DNA of 64,000 bases from Beijerinckiaceae bacterium (GTDB lineage: Bacteria > Pseudomonadota > Alphaproteobacteria > Rhizobiales > Beijerinckiaceae), in assembly GCA_019745195.1 (NCBI GenBank), contig JAIETL010000005.1:62001-126000 (forward strand), in the 5' to 3' direction. Shown piece after piece: positions 46,320 through 55,119 of the stretch (the first letter of the stretch is position 1; each line of letters starts with the position of its first letter). Position numbers and translations under genes: made by a program. Under the pieces are notes generated by a model that saw only the letters and a list, made by a program, of their open reading frames with translations, made no database searches and was not told the DNA's origin.

Positions 46320-46808
46320 TCACGCCTTGGTCAGCCGGCCCAGCGTGGCCTCGAGTTCGGCGATCGCGCCCTCGATCTCGCTGCGCTGGCTGCGCAGCAG
46401 GTCGAGCTGCTCGACGATCTGCTCGCGGCTGAGCTGGAGGCCGCCGACGGAGGCCGAATCGGCCGTGCTGTCGGTCAGGCCCTTTTCCTCATTGGCGAGC
46501 ATGGCGCGGATTTCGACGAGGGTGAAGCCGAGCTGCTTGCCCTTCAGGATCAGCGCCAGACGGGCCTTGTCCCGGCCCGAATAGATCCGCGTCAGGCCTG
46601 AGCGGCTGGGCGCGAGCAGGCCGCGCGACTCGTAGAAGCGCAGCGTGCGCAGCGTCACGCCGAAATCGCGGGCGAGGTCGCTGATGGTGAAGCCGCCCGA
46701 GAGGTCCTGATCGGCGGCAATGGAGACGGATGCTTTCGAGGACGACGAGGCGGAAGAGCGGCTGTCCTGATTCGGGGCGGCCGCCAGAGCAAAGCTGTGG
46801 CGCGTCAT
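46320..46808 (-). CDS. MerR-family transcriptional regulator
   Basis: A 162-residue DNA-binding protein. The winged HTH begins near residue 38 (FTISDLARDFGVTLRTLRFY) with the MerR landmark ESRGLLAPSRSG and YSGRDKARLALI, then a C-terminal coiled coil (ESLQLSREQ-type dimer helix, seen as LQLSREQIVEQLDLLRSQRS). There is no Cys-rich effector loop, so it is not a metal sensor. It resembles regulators near fatty-acid or branched-chain acyl-CoA genes. ATG 46808 is chosen; the Ser-rich N-terminal 35 residues are an unusual extension. It likely controls the acyl-CoA genes and itself. Confidence 0.88.
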   Translation of the reverse strand: MTRHSFALAAAPNQDSRSSASSSSKASVSIAADQDLSGGFTISDLARDFGVTLRTLRFYESRGLLAPSRSGLTRIYSGRDKARLALILKGKQLGFTLVEIRAMLANEEKGLTDSTADSASVGGLQLSREQIVEQLDLLRSQRSEIEGAIAELEATLGRLTKA

Positions 46809-46879
46809 AATGATGATATCCCTGGGGTGAGAGCTCGGGGGGGCCGGCAACGATGGCGGCCATGTTCCGTTGGGTGAGC

Positions 46880-46908
46880 ACATAAGCGAGACGCTGTCCT
46901 AGCGTCAG
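46880..46908 (-). promoter_or_regulatory. Candidate merR promoter and operator
   Basis: The minus strand has CTGACG (46903-46908), a 17-base spacer, then TTATGT (46880-46885). A palindrome GACGC-N7-GCGTC (46890-46906) overlaps the -35 and spacer, the usual place for a MerR-type operator, so autoregulation is plausible. The leader to the ATG would be about 65 bases. Confidence 0.45.
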
Positions 46909-46997
46909 GTAATGAGCCCGTTTTCGGGGGCAAATTACGGTTATGTGACGCCTTCGGTTGCGAGGGCTGGCCGTGCGCTTGCGCCGTTCGCAAAAAA

Positions 46998-47036
46998 TTA
47001 ACCCGTCCGGCGGCCGATCTTAACCGGCTGTTTACC
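46998..47036 (+). promoter_or_regulatory. Possible CtrA sites upstream of the podJ-like gene
   Basis: TTAACCGGCTGTTTACC at 47020-47036 matches the CtrA consensus TTAA-N7-TTAAC with one mismatch, and a TTAAC half-site lies at 46998. In Alphaproteobacteria CtrA controls polar and cell-cycle genes, so the link with a PodJ-like gene is attractive but unproven. The rest of the 46909-47182 spacer shows nothing else I can name. Confidence 0.35.
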
Positions 47037-47182
47037 ATGGCTGCCAAAAGTCGGGGCTGCGGATCGGCGTTTCGTCAGCGGCAACCTAATCTTCACGGAT
47101 GGTCGAATTCGCAGGGAAGGCAGCGGCAAGCAGGGGCCTGCGCTTCTCCCAACAGGAACCGGCCCCGCAGGCGAGCGTTGAC

Positions 47183-50100
47183 ATGGCCACGAGCTTGCCC
47201 TGGAGCGTCAAGGGCGTCGATCCCCGGACCCGCGACGCCGCGAAGGCGGCGGCGCGCCGCGCCGGCATGACGCTGGGCGAATGGCTAGACCACAAGATCC
47301 GCGATGAATCGCAAGGCGCGTCCTCCGATGCGCCGGAGCAGCTCGACATCGCCGCCCTGTCCGAGCGGCTGGCGCGGCTCTCGCAAGGCCAGATGGAGAC
47401 CTCGTCGCAGGCTGCCGTCAGCGCGGCGCCAACTCGGTCCGAGCCCGCGCAGCCCGATATCGAGGCCGTCATCTCGCAGGCCGCCGCCACCGAAAGGCTG
47501 ACGCGCGAATCCAGCGCCAGGACGGCCGGCGCGCTCGATTCGATCGCGCGCTGGATCGAGAACACCGAGCACCGGATGACCGCGAGCGAACGCGCCGCCG
47601 CCGAGCGGCAGGAGCGCGCCACCACCGTCATCGCCGACGCGATCAAGACGATGGGCGAGCGGCTCGTCGATGTCGAACGCAAGGCCGTCGAGGCCCAGCG
47701 CAAGCCCGCTCAGGCGGAACCCGCCAGAAGCGAGCCCGCCCGCGCGCCGCGTCTCGCCTTCAGCCGGGACGGGCTGGCCGCCGCCGTCACCGACATCCGC
47801 ACGCGTCAGCGCGCGCTCGATGCCGACCGCATGCCGCAGGCCGCCATGTCTCATGCGGCACAGCGTGCGTCCCTGCCGGAGGCGCGCGTCGCCGCGCTGC
47901 GGCAGGATCTGCGCGATCTCAGCGCGCGAATCGTCCCGGCCGCCCAGCCGGCCGAACCGTCCTGGCGCCAGGCGACGACCGCCGCTTATGCTGCGCCTGC
48001 CGCCGCCTATCAGCCGGCCGGCAACCCGATCGAGCAGATGATCGCCGATCTCGGCGCGCGGCTCGACCGCCTCGACCGCCGCGACGGCCTCGATCCGGTG
48101 CTCAAGCCGCTGGCCCGCATCGAATCGGAAATGGCAAGGCTGGCGCAGGACCGCGCCGGCGACAGCTACCAGCGCGTCGAGCTGGAGATCGCCCATCTCG
48201 CCGCCAAGGTCGATGCGCTGGCCGCGCGCGGCGGCGACCGTTCGCTTCTCGCCCCGGTGATGCGCGACATTGGCGAACTGCGCGACATGATGGCGGCGTC
48301 CACCGGCGATCAGCGGCTGGAGGATGTCTCCCACCAGATCGCCTCGCTGTCATCCGAGCTCGGTCGCCTGCGCGACACCCAGCCGGACGGACGCGAAATG
48401 CGCAGCCTGGCGCTGGCGATCGAGGATGTGCGCGACGCCATCATGGCCGACCGCGCCCAGGACCGCGCCCATGGCGGCCACGCTGATCCCGCCCCGATGA
48501 ACGCGCTCGCCCGCCAGATCGAAGGGCTCGCCAGCCGCATCGACGCGCTGCCGACGATGCGTCCCGAACTGATCGACGCGCAGGCCGAGCAGCTTGCCGC
48601 CCGCATCGCCGAGATGGACCTGACCGGACGAGGCGTCTCGGATGATCTGTCGCGGCGGATCGAGACCTTGGTGGGCAGGCTCGAAAGCCTCGCCGAGCGC
48701 CAGCCCGGCGGGCTCGAAGGCCGTCTCGACGCCCTCCAGCAGCGCATCGAGACATTGGTCGAGCAGGGGCCGCAGGCGGTGACCCGCCAGATCGCGGCAT
48801 TGGCCGATCGGATCGAGACCCTCGCCGCCTCCAGCAATCTGGGCCAGGTCGTCGCCGATGGCGGCGCGGTGCAGGTCGCCCGGGTCGACCTTCGCCCCGT
48901 CGAGGACATGCTGCGCAATCTCGCCGACAAGATCGACGAAGCCGGCCGGCCCGGCGCGGATTCGGACGCCTTCGATGCGCTGGAGCAGCAGATCTCCGGC
49001 CTCGCCGCGCGGCTCGACCAGGCCGCCGCCACCCGCTCCGCCGAAAGCGGCATCGAACGCACGCTGCAGGACCTCGTCGGCCATCTCCAGACCCTGCGCG
49101 AGGAGACCACCCAAGCCATGCAGCGCGCCGCGAGCGCCGGCAAGGGCGCTCCCGCCAGCGGCATCGCGGAGCTGAGCAGTCTGGTCACCGGCCTGCGCGA
49201 CACCCATGTCTCGTCCGGCCGCCAGACCCAGGATGCGATCGGCGCCGTCCACCAGACGCTGGAGACGGTGATCTCGCGGCTCGCCAGCCTCGAGGCCGAT
49301 CTCGCCGCCGACCGCCAGAACGCAGCGCCCCGCACGCCGATGCCGCCGCGCGCCGCCGCCCAGCCGCTAAGCCGCCCGCCGGCGATGCCCAAGACTCGCG
49401 ATCTGACGCCGCAGGATGTCGGCGCACGCGATCTCGCCGGGCCGGAGCCGATGGTCGCCGCCGACCGCATCGTTGCCGATCGCTTGCCGCGCACGGATGC
49501 CGCGCCGGCTGTCTCGCTCGATCTGCCGCTGGAGCCCGGCTCGGGCCGTCCGCGCACCGAGGCCATGGCGGCGTCCGGACAGGATGCGCAGGCGATCCGC
49601 CAGAACCTCATCGCCGCCGCGCGCCGCTCGGCCAAGGCGGCGACCGACGCCGCGGCCGCCGCGCCCGCACCCGCAGCCGAGACGCCGAAGACCGGCGGCC
49701 GGCTCAAGGAGATCATGGAGAAGCGCAAGCGGCCGATCCTGCTCGGTCTCGCCGCGATCGTGCTGGCCATCGGCACGACCCATGTCGTGACCGGCGCGCT
49801 CAAGGGCGGCAAGACCCAGCCCAAGCCTGCGGTCGCGACGCCGGCGATCGAACCGTCGTCGGCCGCAGTGCCGGAGGCTCCGGCGGCCGACAAGACCAAG
49901 GATCAGAGCTCGGCGCTGGCGCCGGCCCCCGCCGTCGCGCCGGCCGCTCCCTCGCTTGCGATCGCGGGTCCGACGCTTGCGGCCACCGCAGCGCCTGAAG
50001 TGACGGGCTCGACGGCGCAAGGCGTGACGATGCCGCCCTTGCCTGCCGCACCGGAGCCGGTGCAGCAGGCGACGAATATCGGCGATCTGCCGGCCGGGCT

Positions 50101-50773
50101 CGGCGGCGCGGGCGTCCGCAAGGCGGCGCTCGCCGGCGATGCGCGGGCCGTCTACGAACTCGCCGCCCGCGCCGCCGACGGACCGGGCGCGGCGCGCGAC
50201 ACCAAGGTCGCCTTGCGCCTGTTCGAGCGCGCAGCCGTCGCCGGGCTGACCCCGGCGCAGTTCCGCCTCGGCAACATGTTCGAAAAGGGCATCGGCACGC
50301 CGCGCGACATCGCGCTCGCCCGGGTCTGGTACACCCGCGCCGCCGAGCGCGGCAACGCCAAGGCGATGCACAATCTCGCCGTGCTCCATGCCGAGGGCAT
50401 TTCCGGCAAGCCCGATTACGCGACGGCGACCGAGTGGTTCCGCAAGGCGGCCGAACTCGGCGTCCGCGACAGCCAGTACAATCTGGCGATCCTGCTCGGA
50501 CGCGGGCTCGGCGTGGCCGCCGATCTCGGCCAGTCCTATCTCTGGTTCGCGGTCGCGGCCGGCCAGGGCGACGAGGACGCGGCAAAGAAGCGCGACGAGG
50601 TCGCGCTGCGCCTGACGCCGGCCGATCTCGCCACGGCGAAGATGTCGGCCGAGCGCTGGCGGCCGGCCCCCCTCAAGGCGGAGGCCAACGAGGTCGTCCC
50701 GCCGGCCAAGGGCTGGGATGAAACTCCGACGGCGGCCAACAGGAAGCCCGCCAAGCCGCCGGCGCGGAGCTGA
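47183..50773 (+). CDS. PodJ-like polar localisation protein with Sel1 repeats
   Basis: A protein of 1196 residues. The N-terminus has the PodJ landmark LPWSVKGVDPRTRDAAKAAA. Residues about 40-800 are Ala/Arg/Asp/Glu-rich with long coiled coils. A single membrane helix lies near 850-867 (PILLGLAAIVLAIGTTHVV). The periplasmic end carries about four Sel1 repeats (about 990-1144; for example FRLGNMFEKGIGTPRDIALA and YNLAILLGRGLGVAADLGQS). PodJ organises the new pole in Caulobacter and rhizobia. No C-terminal peptidoglycan-binding domain follows the Sel1 repeats, unlike some homologs. ATG 47183 is preferred; ATG 47099 would add 28 residues. A Ser/Pro/Ala-rich linker follows the membrane helix. Confidence 0.85.
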   Translation: MATSLPWSVKGVDPRTRDAAKAAARRAGMTLGEWLDHKIRDESQGASSDAPEQLDIAALSERLARLSQGQMETSSQAAVSAAPTRSEPAQPDIEAVISQAAATERLTRESSARTAGALDSIARWIENTEHRMTASERAAAERQERATTVIADAIKTMGERLVDVERKAVEAQRKPAQAEPARSEPARAPRLAFSRDGLAAAVTDIRTRQRALDADRMPQAAMSHAAQRASLPEARVAALRQDLRDLSARIVPAAQPAEPSWRQATTAAYAAPAAAYQPAGNPIEQMIADLGARLDRLDRRDGLDPVLKPLARIESEMARLAQDRAGDSYQRVELEIAHLAAKVDALAARGGDRSLLAPVMRDIGELRDMMAASTGDQRLEDVSHQIASLSSELGRLRDTQPDGREMRSLALAIEDVRDAIMADRAQDRAHGGHADPAPMNALARQIEGLASRIDALPTMRPELIDAQAEQLAARIAEMDLTGRGVSDDLSRRIETLVGRLESLAERQPGGLEGRLDALQQRIETLVEQGPQAVTRQIAALADRIETLAASSNLGQVVADGGAVQVARVDLRPVEDMLRNLADKIDEAGRPGADSDAFDALEQQISGLAARLDQAAATRSAESGIERTLQDLVGHLQTLREETTQAMQRAASAGKGAPASGIAELSSLVTGLRDTHVSSGRQTQDAIGAVHQTLETVISRLASLEADLAADRQNAAPRTPMPPRAAAQPLSRPPAMPKTRDLTPQDVGARDLAGPEPMVAADRIVADRLPRTDAAPAVSLDLPLEPGSGRPRTEAMAASGQDAQAIRQNLIAAARRSAKAATDAAAAAPAPAAETPKTGGRLKEIMEKRKRPILLGLAAIVLAIGTTHVVTGALKGGKTQPKPAVATPAIEPSSAAVPEAPAADKTKDQSSALAPAPAVAPAAPSLAIAGPTLAATAAPEVTGSTAQGVTMPPLPAAPEPVQQATNIGDLPAGLGGAGVRKAALAGDARAVYELAARAADGPGAARDTKVALRLFERAAVAGLTPAQFRLGNMFEKGIGTPRDIALARVWYTRAAERGNAKAMHNLAVLHAEGISGKPDYATATEWFRKAAELGVRDSQYNLAILLGRGLGVAADLGQSYLWFAVAAGQGDEDAAKKRDEVALRLTPADLATAKMSAERWRPAPLKAEANEVVPPAKGWDETPTAANRKPAKPPARS

Positions 50774-50976
50774 ACCCGCCGGTTGCACGCATCCCAGGCG
50801 GAAAGGCAACGCAGGAGCGGCGTACCGTCATGGTTTCGACGCCTTGAGCGTTCATCACGACGCCATGGCGCGTCGTCCAACGCCCGTTCTCGCGACGTAA
50901 GGATTTGTCTAACCGGATTGGTGCAATCTGGGACGACAGGACGTCAGGCGCCGATTCCGGCGCGCGAGGATTGCGG

Positions 50977-51906
50977 GTGCAGATCTATCTTCCCATCGCG
51001 GAGCTGCCGATCAGCATCCTGATGGTGCTGGGACTGTCGGGCGCGGTCGGCTTCATCTCGGGCCTGTTCGGCGTCGGCGGCGGCTTCCTGCTGACGCCGC
51101 TCCTGATCTTCCTCGATATTCCCCCTGCGGTCGCGGTCGCGACGGTCGCCGCGCAGGTCGCCGGCTCCTCGATGACCGGCGTCCTGACCTATTGGCGCAG
51201 ACGCGCGCTCGATCTCAAGCTGGGTGGGGTGCTCGTCGTCGGCGGCATCGTCGGCACCGTGCTCGGCGTGCTCTTCTTCAATTCCATGCGGCGTCTCGGC
51301 CAGCTCGAACTGGTCATCAACCTGTCCTATGTCACGTTGTTCACCATCATCGGCGGGTTGATGCTCTACGACGCCATCCGCTCGGCCCTGCGCGTCCGCG
51401 CCGGCCAGCCCGGGCGTCTGCGGCGGCAGGCCGGGACGCACCCGCCCTGGATGGGCCTGCCCTGGCGGGTGCGCTTCCATCGCTCGCGGCTCTACGCCAG
51501 CGTCATCCCGATCGCGGGACTGGCGGTGGTGATCGGCTTCATCGGCGCTGTGCTCGGCGTCGGCGGCGGCTTCATCCTCGTGCCGGCGCTGATCTACTTT
51601 TTCCGCATCCCGACGGCGGTCGTGGTCGGCACCTCGCTCTTCCAGATCCTGGTGACCATGACCGGCGCGACGATGCTGCACGCGGTCACCAACCAGTCGG
51701 TCGATATCATTCTCGCCACGCTGCTGCTCATCGGCGGCGTCATCGGCGCGCAGTTCGGCGGGCGCGCGGCGCGCAATCTCAACGTCGAATCCTTCCGTCT
51801 GCTGCTGGCGCTGCTGATCCTCTCCGTCGGCCTGCGCTTCGTCATCGAACTCGTCGTGCCGCCGACCGAGCCGTTCTCGGTCATCCTGCCGGAGAGCGCG
51901 CGATGA
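50977..51906 (+). CDS. TSUP family (TauE/SafE-like) membrane transporter
   Basis: A 309-residue transporter with about eight predicted helices. It carries the two internal-repeat motifs of the family, GFISGLFGVGGGFLLTPLL and GFIGAVLGVGGGFILVPAL. TSUP proteins move sulfite, organosulfonates or related anions across the inner membrane. GTG 50977 with GAGGA six bases upstream is chosen; TTG codons upstream are weaker. The next gene overlaps its stop as ATGA, and that partner is typical of one TSUP subgroup. The substrate is inferred from the family only. Confidence 0.88.
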   Translation: MQIYLPIAELPISILMVLGLSGAVGFISGLFGVGGGFLLTPLLIFLDIPPAVAVATVAAQVAGSSMTGVLTYWRRRALDLKLGGVLVVGGIVGTVLGVLFFNSMRRLGQLELVINLSYVTLFTIIGGLMLYDAIRSALRVRAGQPGRLRRQAGTHPPWMGLPWRVRFHRSRLYASVIPIAGLAVVIGFIGAVLGVGGGFILVPALIYFFRIPTAVVVGTSLFQILVTMTGATMLHAVTNQSVDIILATLLLIGGVIGAQFGGRAARNLNVESFRLLLALLILSVGLRFVIELVVPPTEPFSVILPESAR

Positions 51907-52670
51907 GCCGGCGTCTCCTCATTCTGGCGATGTTCCTGCTGACGGCGCTGGCTCCCGCCCGGGCCGAGACGTTGATCGCCTCGATCTCGAGCCACCAGAT
52001 CCAGATCACCTCGAACTACACCGGCGACCAGCTCACCGTTTTCGGCCTCGTCGAGCGCGACGGGCGTACCGCCTCGCGCGGCGACCCCTATGACCTCGTG
52101 ATCACCGTGCGCGGGCCGCGCCGCATGCTGCTGGTGCGCGAGAAGGAGCGGCTCGGGCCGATCTGGATCAACCGCACGCAACGCCGCTTCCCCGACAGCC
52201 CGGTGTTTCTGTCGGTGTCGAGCAACCGCCCTCTAAGCGAGATCCTGAGCCCCGACACCGCGCTGCGGGAGCGCATCGGGCTGGCCAATGCGGACCGGCC
52301 GCCGCCGCTCTCGTTCGATGTCGATGCGCCGCTGGCGCGCTTCCAGGCGGGCATGATCAGGATGCTGGAGGAAAAGGGTCTCTATGCCGAGAACGAGCGC
52401 GGCGTGACCTTCCTTTCCGGCACGCTGTTCAGCGCGCCGATCGAGGTGCCGGCGACCGCTCCGACCGGACCCTACGAAATCGACATCGTGCTCTATTCGG
52501 GCGGCGTGCCGCTGGCGCGCCAGTCGACCAATTTCGAAGTGGTCAAGACCGGCCTCGAGCAGGGACTGGCGACGGGGGCCCATGAGCGGTCGTTCCTCTA
52601 CGGGCTCGCGACCGTTGCGCTGGCGCTGCTGCTCGGCTGGCTGGCGAGCGTCGTGTTCAGGCGCGACTGA
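51903..52670 (+). CDS. TIGR02186-family membrane-anchored periplasmic protein
   Basis: A 255-residue protein with a signal peptide (MSRRLLILAMFLLTALAPA) and a C-terminal membrane helix (LYGLATVALALLLGWLASVV). The middle 200 residues face the periplasm and match TIGR02186, a family of unknown function. Blocks such as ISSHQIQITSNYTGDQLTVF and DLVITVRGP are visible. It is co-translated with the TSUP transporter (ATGA overlap), which suggests that it assists anion export in a complex. Confidence 0.82.
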   Translation: MSRRLLILAMFLLTALAPARAETLIASISSHQIQITSNYTGDQLTVFGLVERDGRTASRGDPYDLVITVRGPRRMLLVREKERLGPIWINRTQRRFPDSPVFLSVSSNRPLSEILSPDTALRERIGLANADRPPPLSFDVDAPLARFQAGMIRMLEEKGLYAENERGVTFLSGTLFSAPIEVPATAPTGPYEIDIVLYSGGVPLARQSTNFEVVKTGLEQGLATGAHERSFLYGLATVALALLLGWLASVVFRRD

Positions 52671-52750
52671 GCGTCGCCGTGGCGCGCGCCTCGCGCGGCG
52701 TCTATAGCCTTGCAGGACAGCCACCGCCCCCGCTTCCGCGAAAGCCGCCC

Positions 52751-53206
52751 ATGTCCGACAAGACGATCCCGCTTCCGGCGCTGCTGCTGGGCGCTGCCGG
52801 GCTGATCCCGTTCGTGGCGGGGGCATCCGCGCTGACCTTGCAAGTGCCGCTGCCGGTGCTGGGAGCAGGCGAAGGGCTGGCGCGGCTCGTGATGATCTAC
52901 GGGGTCGCGATCCTGTCCTTTCTCGGCGGCGTGCGCTGGGGCATCGCGCTCGGCTTCGAGGACAGGCGGATGGCGGCGCGCGATTTCGTCGTCTCGGTCG
53001 TGCCCGCGCTTGTCGGCTGGGGCGCGGCCATGCTGACGCTGCCTGCGGCGCTTTGGGTTCTCTGCGTGGCGTTCGTGCTGCTCGGCCTGCTCGATTACGG
53101 GCTCATCTGCCGTTATGTCGCGCCGGAATGGTATGGCCGGCTGCGGCTCGCCTTGTCCGCGGTCGCGGCGACCGCGCTCGGCGTCGCGGCGTCCGCCGCC
53201 GCCTGA
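52751..53206 (+). CDS. DUF3429 family membrane protein
   Basis: A 151-residue protein with four or five hydrophobic segments. The landmark LARLVMIYGVAILSFLGGVR, then WGIALG, is typical of DUF3429. A longer upstream open frame from GTG 52679 is rejected because MSDKTIPLPALLLGAAG is the natural N-terminus. It follows the TIGR02186 gene by 80 bases and converges on moeA. Function is not known. Confidence 0.8.
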   Translation: MSDKTIPLPALLLGAAGLIPFVAGASALTLQVPLPVLGAGEGLARLVMIYGVAILSFLGGVRWGIALGFEDRRMAARDFVVSVVPALVGWGAAMLTLPAALWVLCVAFVLLGLLDYGLICRYVAPEWYGRLRLALSAVAATALGVAASAAA

Positions 53207-53214
53207 CGGTCGCG

Positions 53215-54486
53215 TCAGCCGAGCAGACCGGCATAGGCGTAGAAGGGCGCGAGCGTGCCCTCCGCGATCGTCGTCCAGTCATCGGCCATCTCGACCAGAC
53301 CGTCCGTCCGGGTGAGCGAGGTCAGGACGCCGGCACCGTCCTGGGCGTGCTTGCGCGCGACCATGACGCCGTCGTCGCCCGGCGACAGCGCGACGCGGAC
53401 ATATTCGCGCCGGCCCTCCTTCTTGCGGTAGGGGAAGCCGAGCCTGACCGGCAGCGCGGCCGGGGCGCGGTGCTCTGTCCCGGCGAGCCGCGCCAGCAGC
53501 GGCCGCGCCACGAAGGCGAAGGTGACGAAGACCGCGACCGGGTTGCCCGGCAGGCCGACGAACGGCGTGGTTCCGAGCGGTGTCTTGCCGATGACGCCCA
53601 TCGCCACCGGGCGGCCGGGCTTGATGCCGATCCGCCAGAAATCGAGCGAGCCGGCCCGGGCCAGCGCCGTCTTGACGTGGTCCTCCTCGCCGGTCGAGAC
53701 GCCGCCGGAGGTCAGGACCAGGTCGCAGGCTTGGGCGGCCTCGCCGAGCCGCTTCGCGAGGCTGTCGGGCTCGTCGCGCAGGATGCCGAGATCGAGAACC
53801 TCCGCGCCGGCCCGCGCGACCATGGCCGCGAGCAGGCTGCGATTGGCGTCGTAGATCGCAGCCGGCCCGAGCGGCTGGCCGGGCTCGGTCAACTCGTCGC
53901 CGGTGGAGAAGATCGCGACGCGCGGCCGACGGCGCACGGTGACCTGCGTCAGGCCCAGCGCCGCCAGCAGGCCGATATCCTGCGGGCGCAGGCGGTGGCC
54001 GGCGGCGAAGGCCTGCTCGCCGGCCGCGATGTCCTCGCCGGCAGGCCGCGCATTCGCGCCGCGCTTCAGCCCGGCCGGCAGACGCACGCAGCCAGCCTCG
54101 ACCGTAACGTCCTCCTGCATGAAGACCGTATCCGCGCCTGCCGGCATCGGCGCGCCGGTAAAGACGCGCACCGCCACGCCGGCCGTGGCGACCCCGGCGG
54201 CGTCCGCACCCGCCGCGATGCGGCCAGCGAGCGCCAGCGCCGTCTCCCCGGCAGGAGCGAGATCGGCGAAGCGCACCGCATAGCCGTCCACCGCCGAATT
54301 CGCGAAGGGCGGCAGGTCCAGCCCGGCGATGACGGCCTCGGCCAGCACGCGGCCGTCGGCCAGTCCGAGCGGCAGCGTCTCCACCCCGGTCACCGGCGCG
54401 GCGAGCCCGGCGGCGCGGACGCTCGCCTGCTCGACGCTCATCAGCGGTCCGCCGAACGCCTCGTCGTCGCGGCTTAGCTGCGCCAT
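53215..54486 (-). CDS. moeA: Molybdopterin molybdenumtransferase
   Basis: MoeA inserts molybdate into adenylylated molybdopterin. The 423-residue protein has the N-terminal FANSAVDGYAVR motif, GAPMPAGADTVFMQE, IFSTGDEL, LTSGGVSTGEEDHVK and GLPGNPVAVFVTF, all standard for the family. ATG 54486 is chosen; GAGG is upstream and the preceding mobB stop is eight bases away. It is the last gene of the minus-strand formate dehydrogenase region. Its product feeds the bis-MGD cofactor of the enzyme encoded upstream. Confidence 0.95.
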   Translation of the reverse strand: MAQLSRDDEAFGGPLMSVEQASVRAAGLAAPVTGVETLPLGLADGRVLAEAVIAGLDLPPFANSAVDGYAVRFADLAPAGETALALAGRIAAGADAAGVATAGVAVRVFTGAPMPAGADTVFMQEDVTVEAGCVRLPAGLKRGANARPAGEDIAAGEQAFAAGHRLRPQDIGLLAALGLTQVTVRRRPRVAIFSTGDELTEPGQPLGPAAIYDANRSLLAAMVARAGAEVLDLGILRDEPDSLAKRLGEAAQACDLVLTSGGVSTGEEDHVKTALARAGSLDFWRIGIKPGRPVAMGVIGKTPLGTTPFVGLPGNPVAVFVTFAFVARPLLARLAGTEHRAPAALPVRLGFPYRKKEGRREYVRVALSPGDDGVMVARKHAQDGAGVLTSLTRTDGLVEMADDWTTIAEGTLAPFYAYAGLLG

Positions 54487-54493
54487 GGCCGCC

Positions 54494-55021
54494 TCACTGC
54501 TTCGCCAGCCGCGCGAGCACCTCGGCAAGCGGCTCGGCGTGCTTCAGGGCGGCGTCGGCGATGGCGGCGATGTCGTCGAGGCCGATCACCGGGCGGCCGG
54601 CCTCTGGAAAGGCGGTGTCGCTGGCGACCGCGCGGATGGTCGCATCGCCCGGATGCAGCGGCGGCTTGCCGTTGGCGGCGCGATGCACCTCGATCTTCGC
54701 ATGCGGCGCGCGCTTGAAACCCTCGACGATGACGAGATCGACCGGCGAAAGCCGCCCCAGCAACTCCGCCAGCGTCGCCTCGGGCTCGGCTCGCAATTCG
54801 CGCATCAGCGCCCAGCGCCGCTCCGAGGAGATCAGCACCTCGCGCGCCCCGGCCTCGCGATGGGCGTAGGAATCCTTGCCCGGCGTGTCGAGATCGAAGG
54901 CGTGATGGGCGTGCTTCAGCGTCGAGACGGAGACTCCGCGACGGCCGAGTTCCGGGATGAGGCGCGTCAGCAGCGTTGTCTTGCCCGCGCCGCTCCATCC
55001 CGCCAGACCGATCACGCGCAT
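54494..55021 (-). CDS. mobB: Molybdopterin-guanine dinucleotide biosynthesis adapter
   Basis: A 175-residue P-loop GTPase, MobB, that assists MobA in making MGD. The Walker A is GWSGAGKTT near residue 9. Blocks such as STLKHAHHAF and VDLVIVEGFKR are standard. It lies between the formate dehydrogenase genes and moeA. A terminator stands between it and the cytochrome gene, so mobB-moeA may be expressed partly from read-through or their own promoter. Confidence 0.93.
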   Translation of the reverse strand: MRVIGLAGWSGAGKTTLLTRLIPELGRRGVSVSTLKHAHHAFDLDTPGKDSYAHREAGAREVLISSERRWALMRELRAEPEATLAELLGRLSPVDLVIVEGFKRAPHAKIEVHRAANGKPPLHPGDATIRAVASDTAFPEAGRPVIGLDDIAAIADAALKHAEPLAEVLARLAKQ

Positions 55022-55036
55022 CGAAAGCCTTTATGA

Positions 55037-55065
55037 GAAACAAAACCGGGCGCTTTCGCGCCCGG
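55037..55065 (-). terminator. Rho-independent terminator after the formate dehydrogenase genes
   Basis: An 8-base perfect stem (55046-55053 and 55058-55065) with a 4-base loop, followed on the minus strand by TTTTGTTT. It stands about 55 bases after the cytochrome subunit stop (55120) and separates fdh from mobB-moeA. Confidence 0.75.
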
Positions 55066-55119
55066 CTGTCATCTTTCAGTTTGCCCCGCGCGGTCAAGCC
55101 GGGCGGGGCAGGGAGAGGG

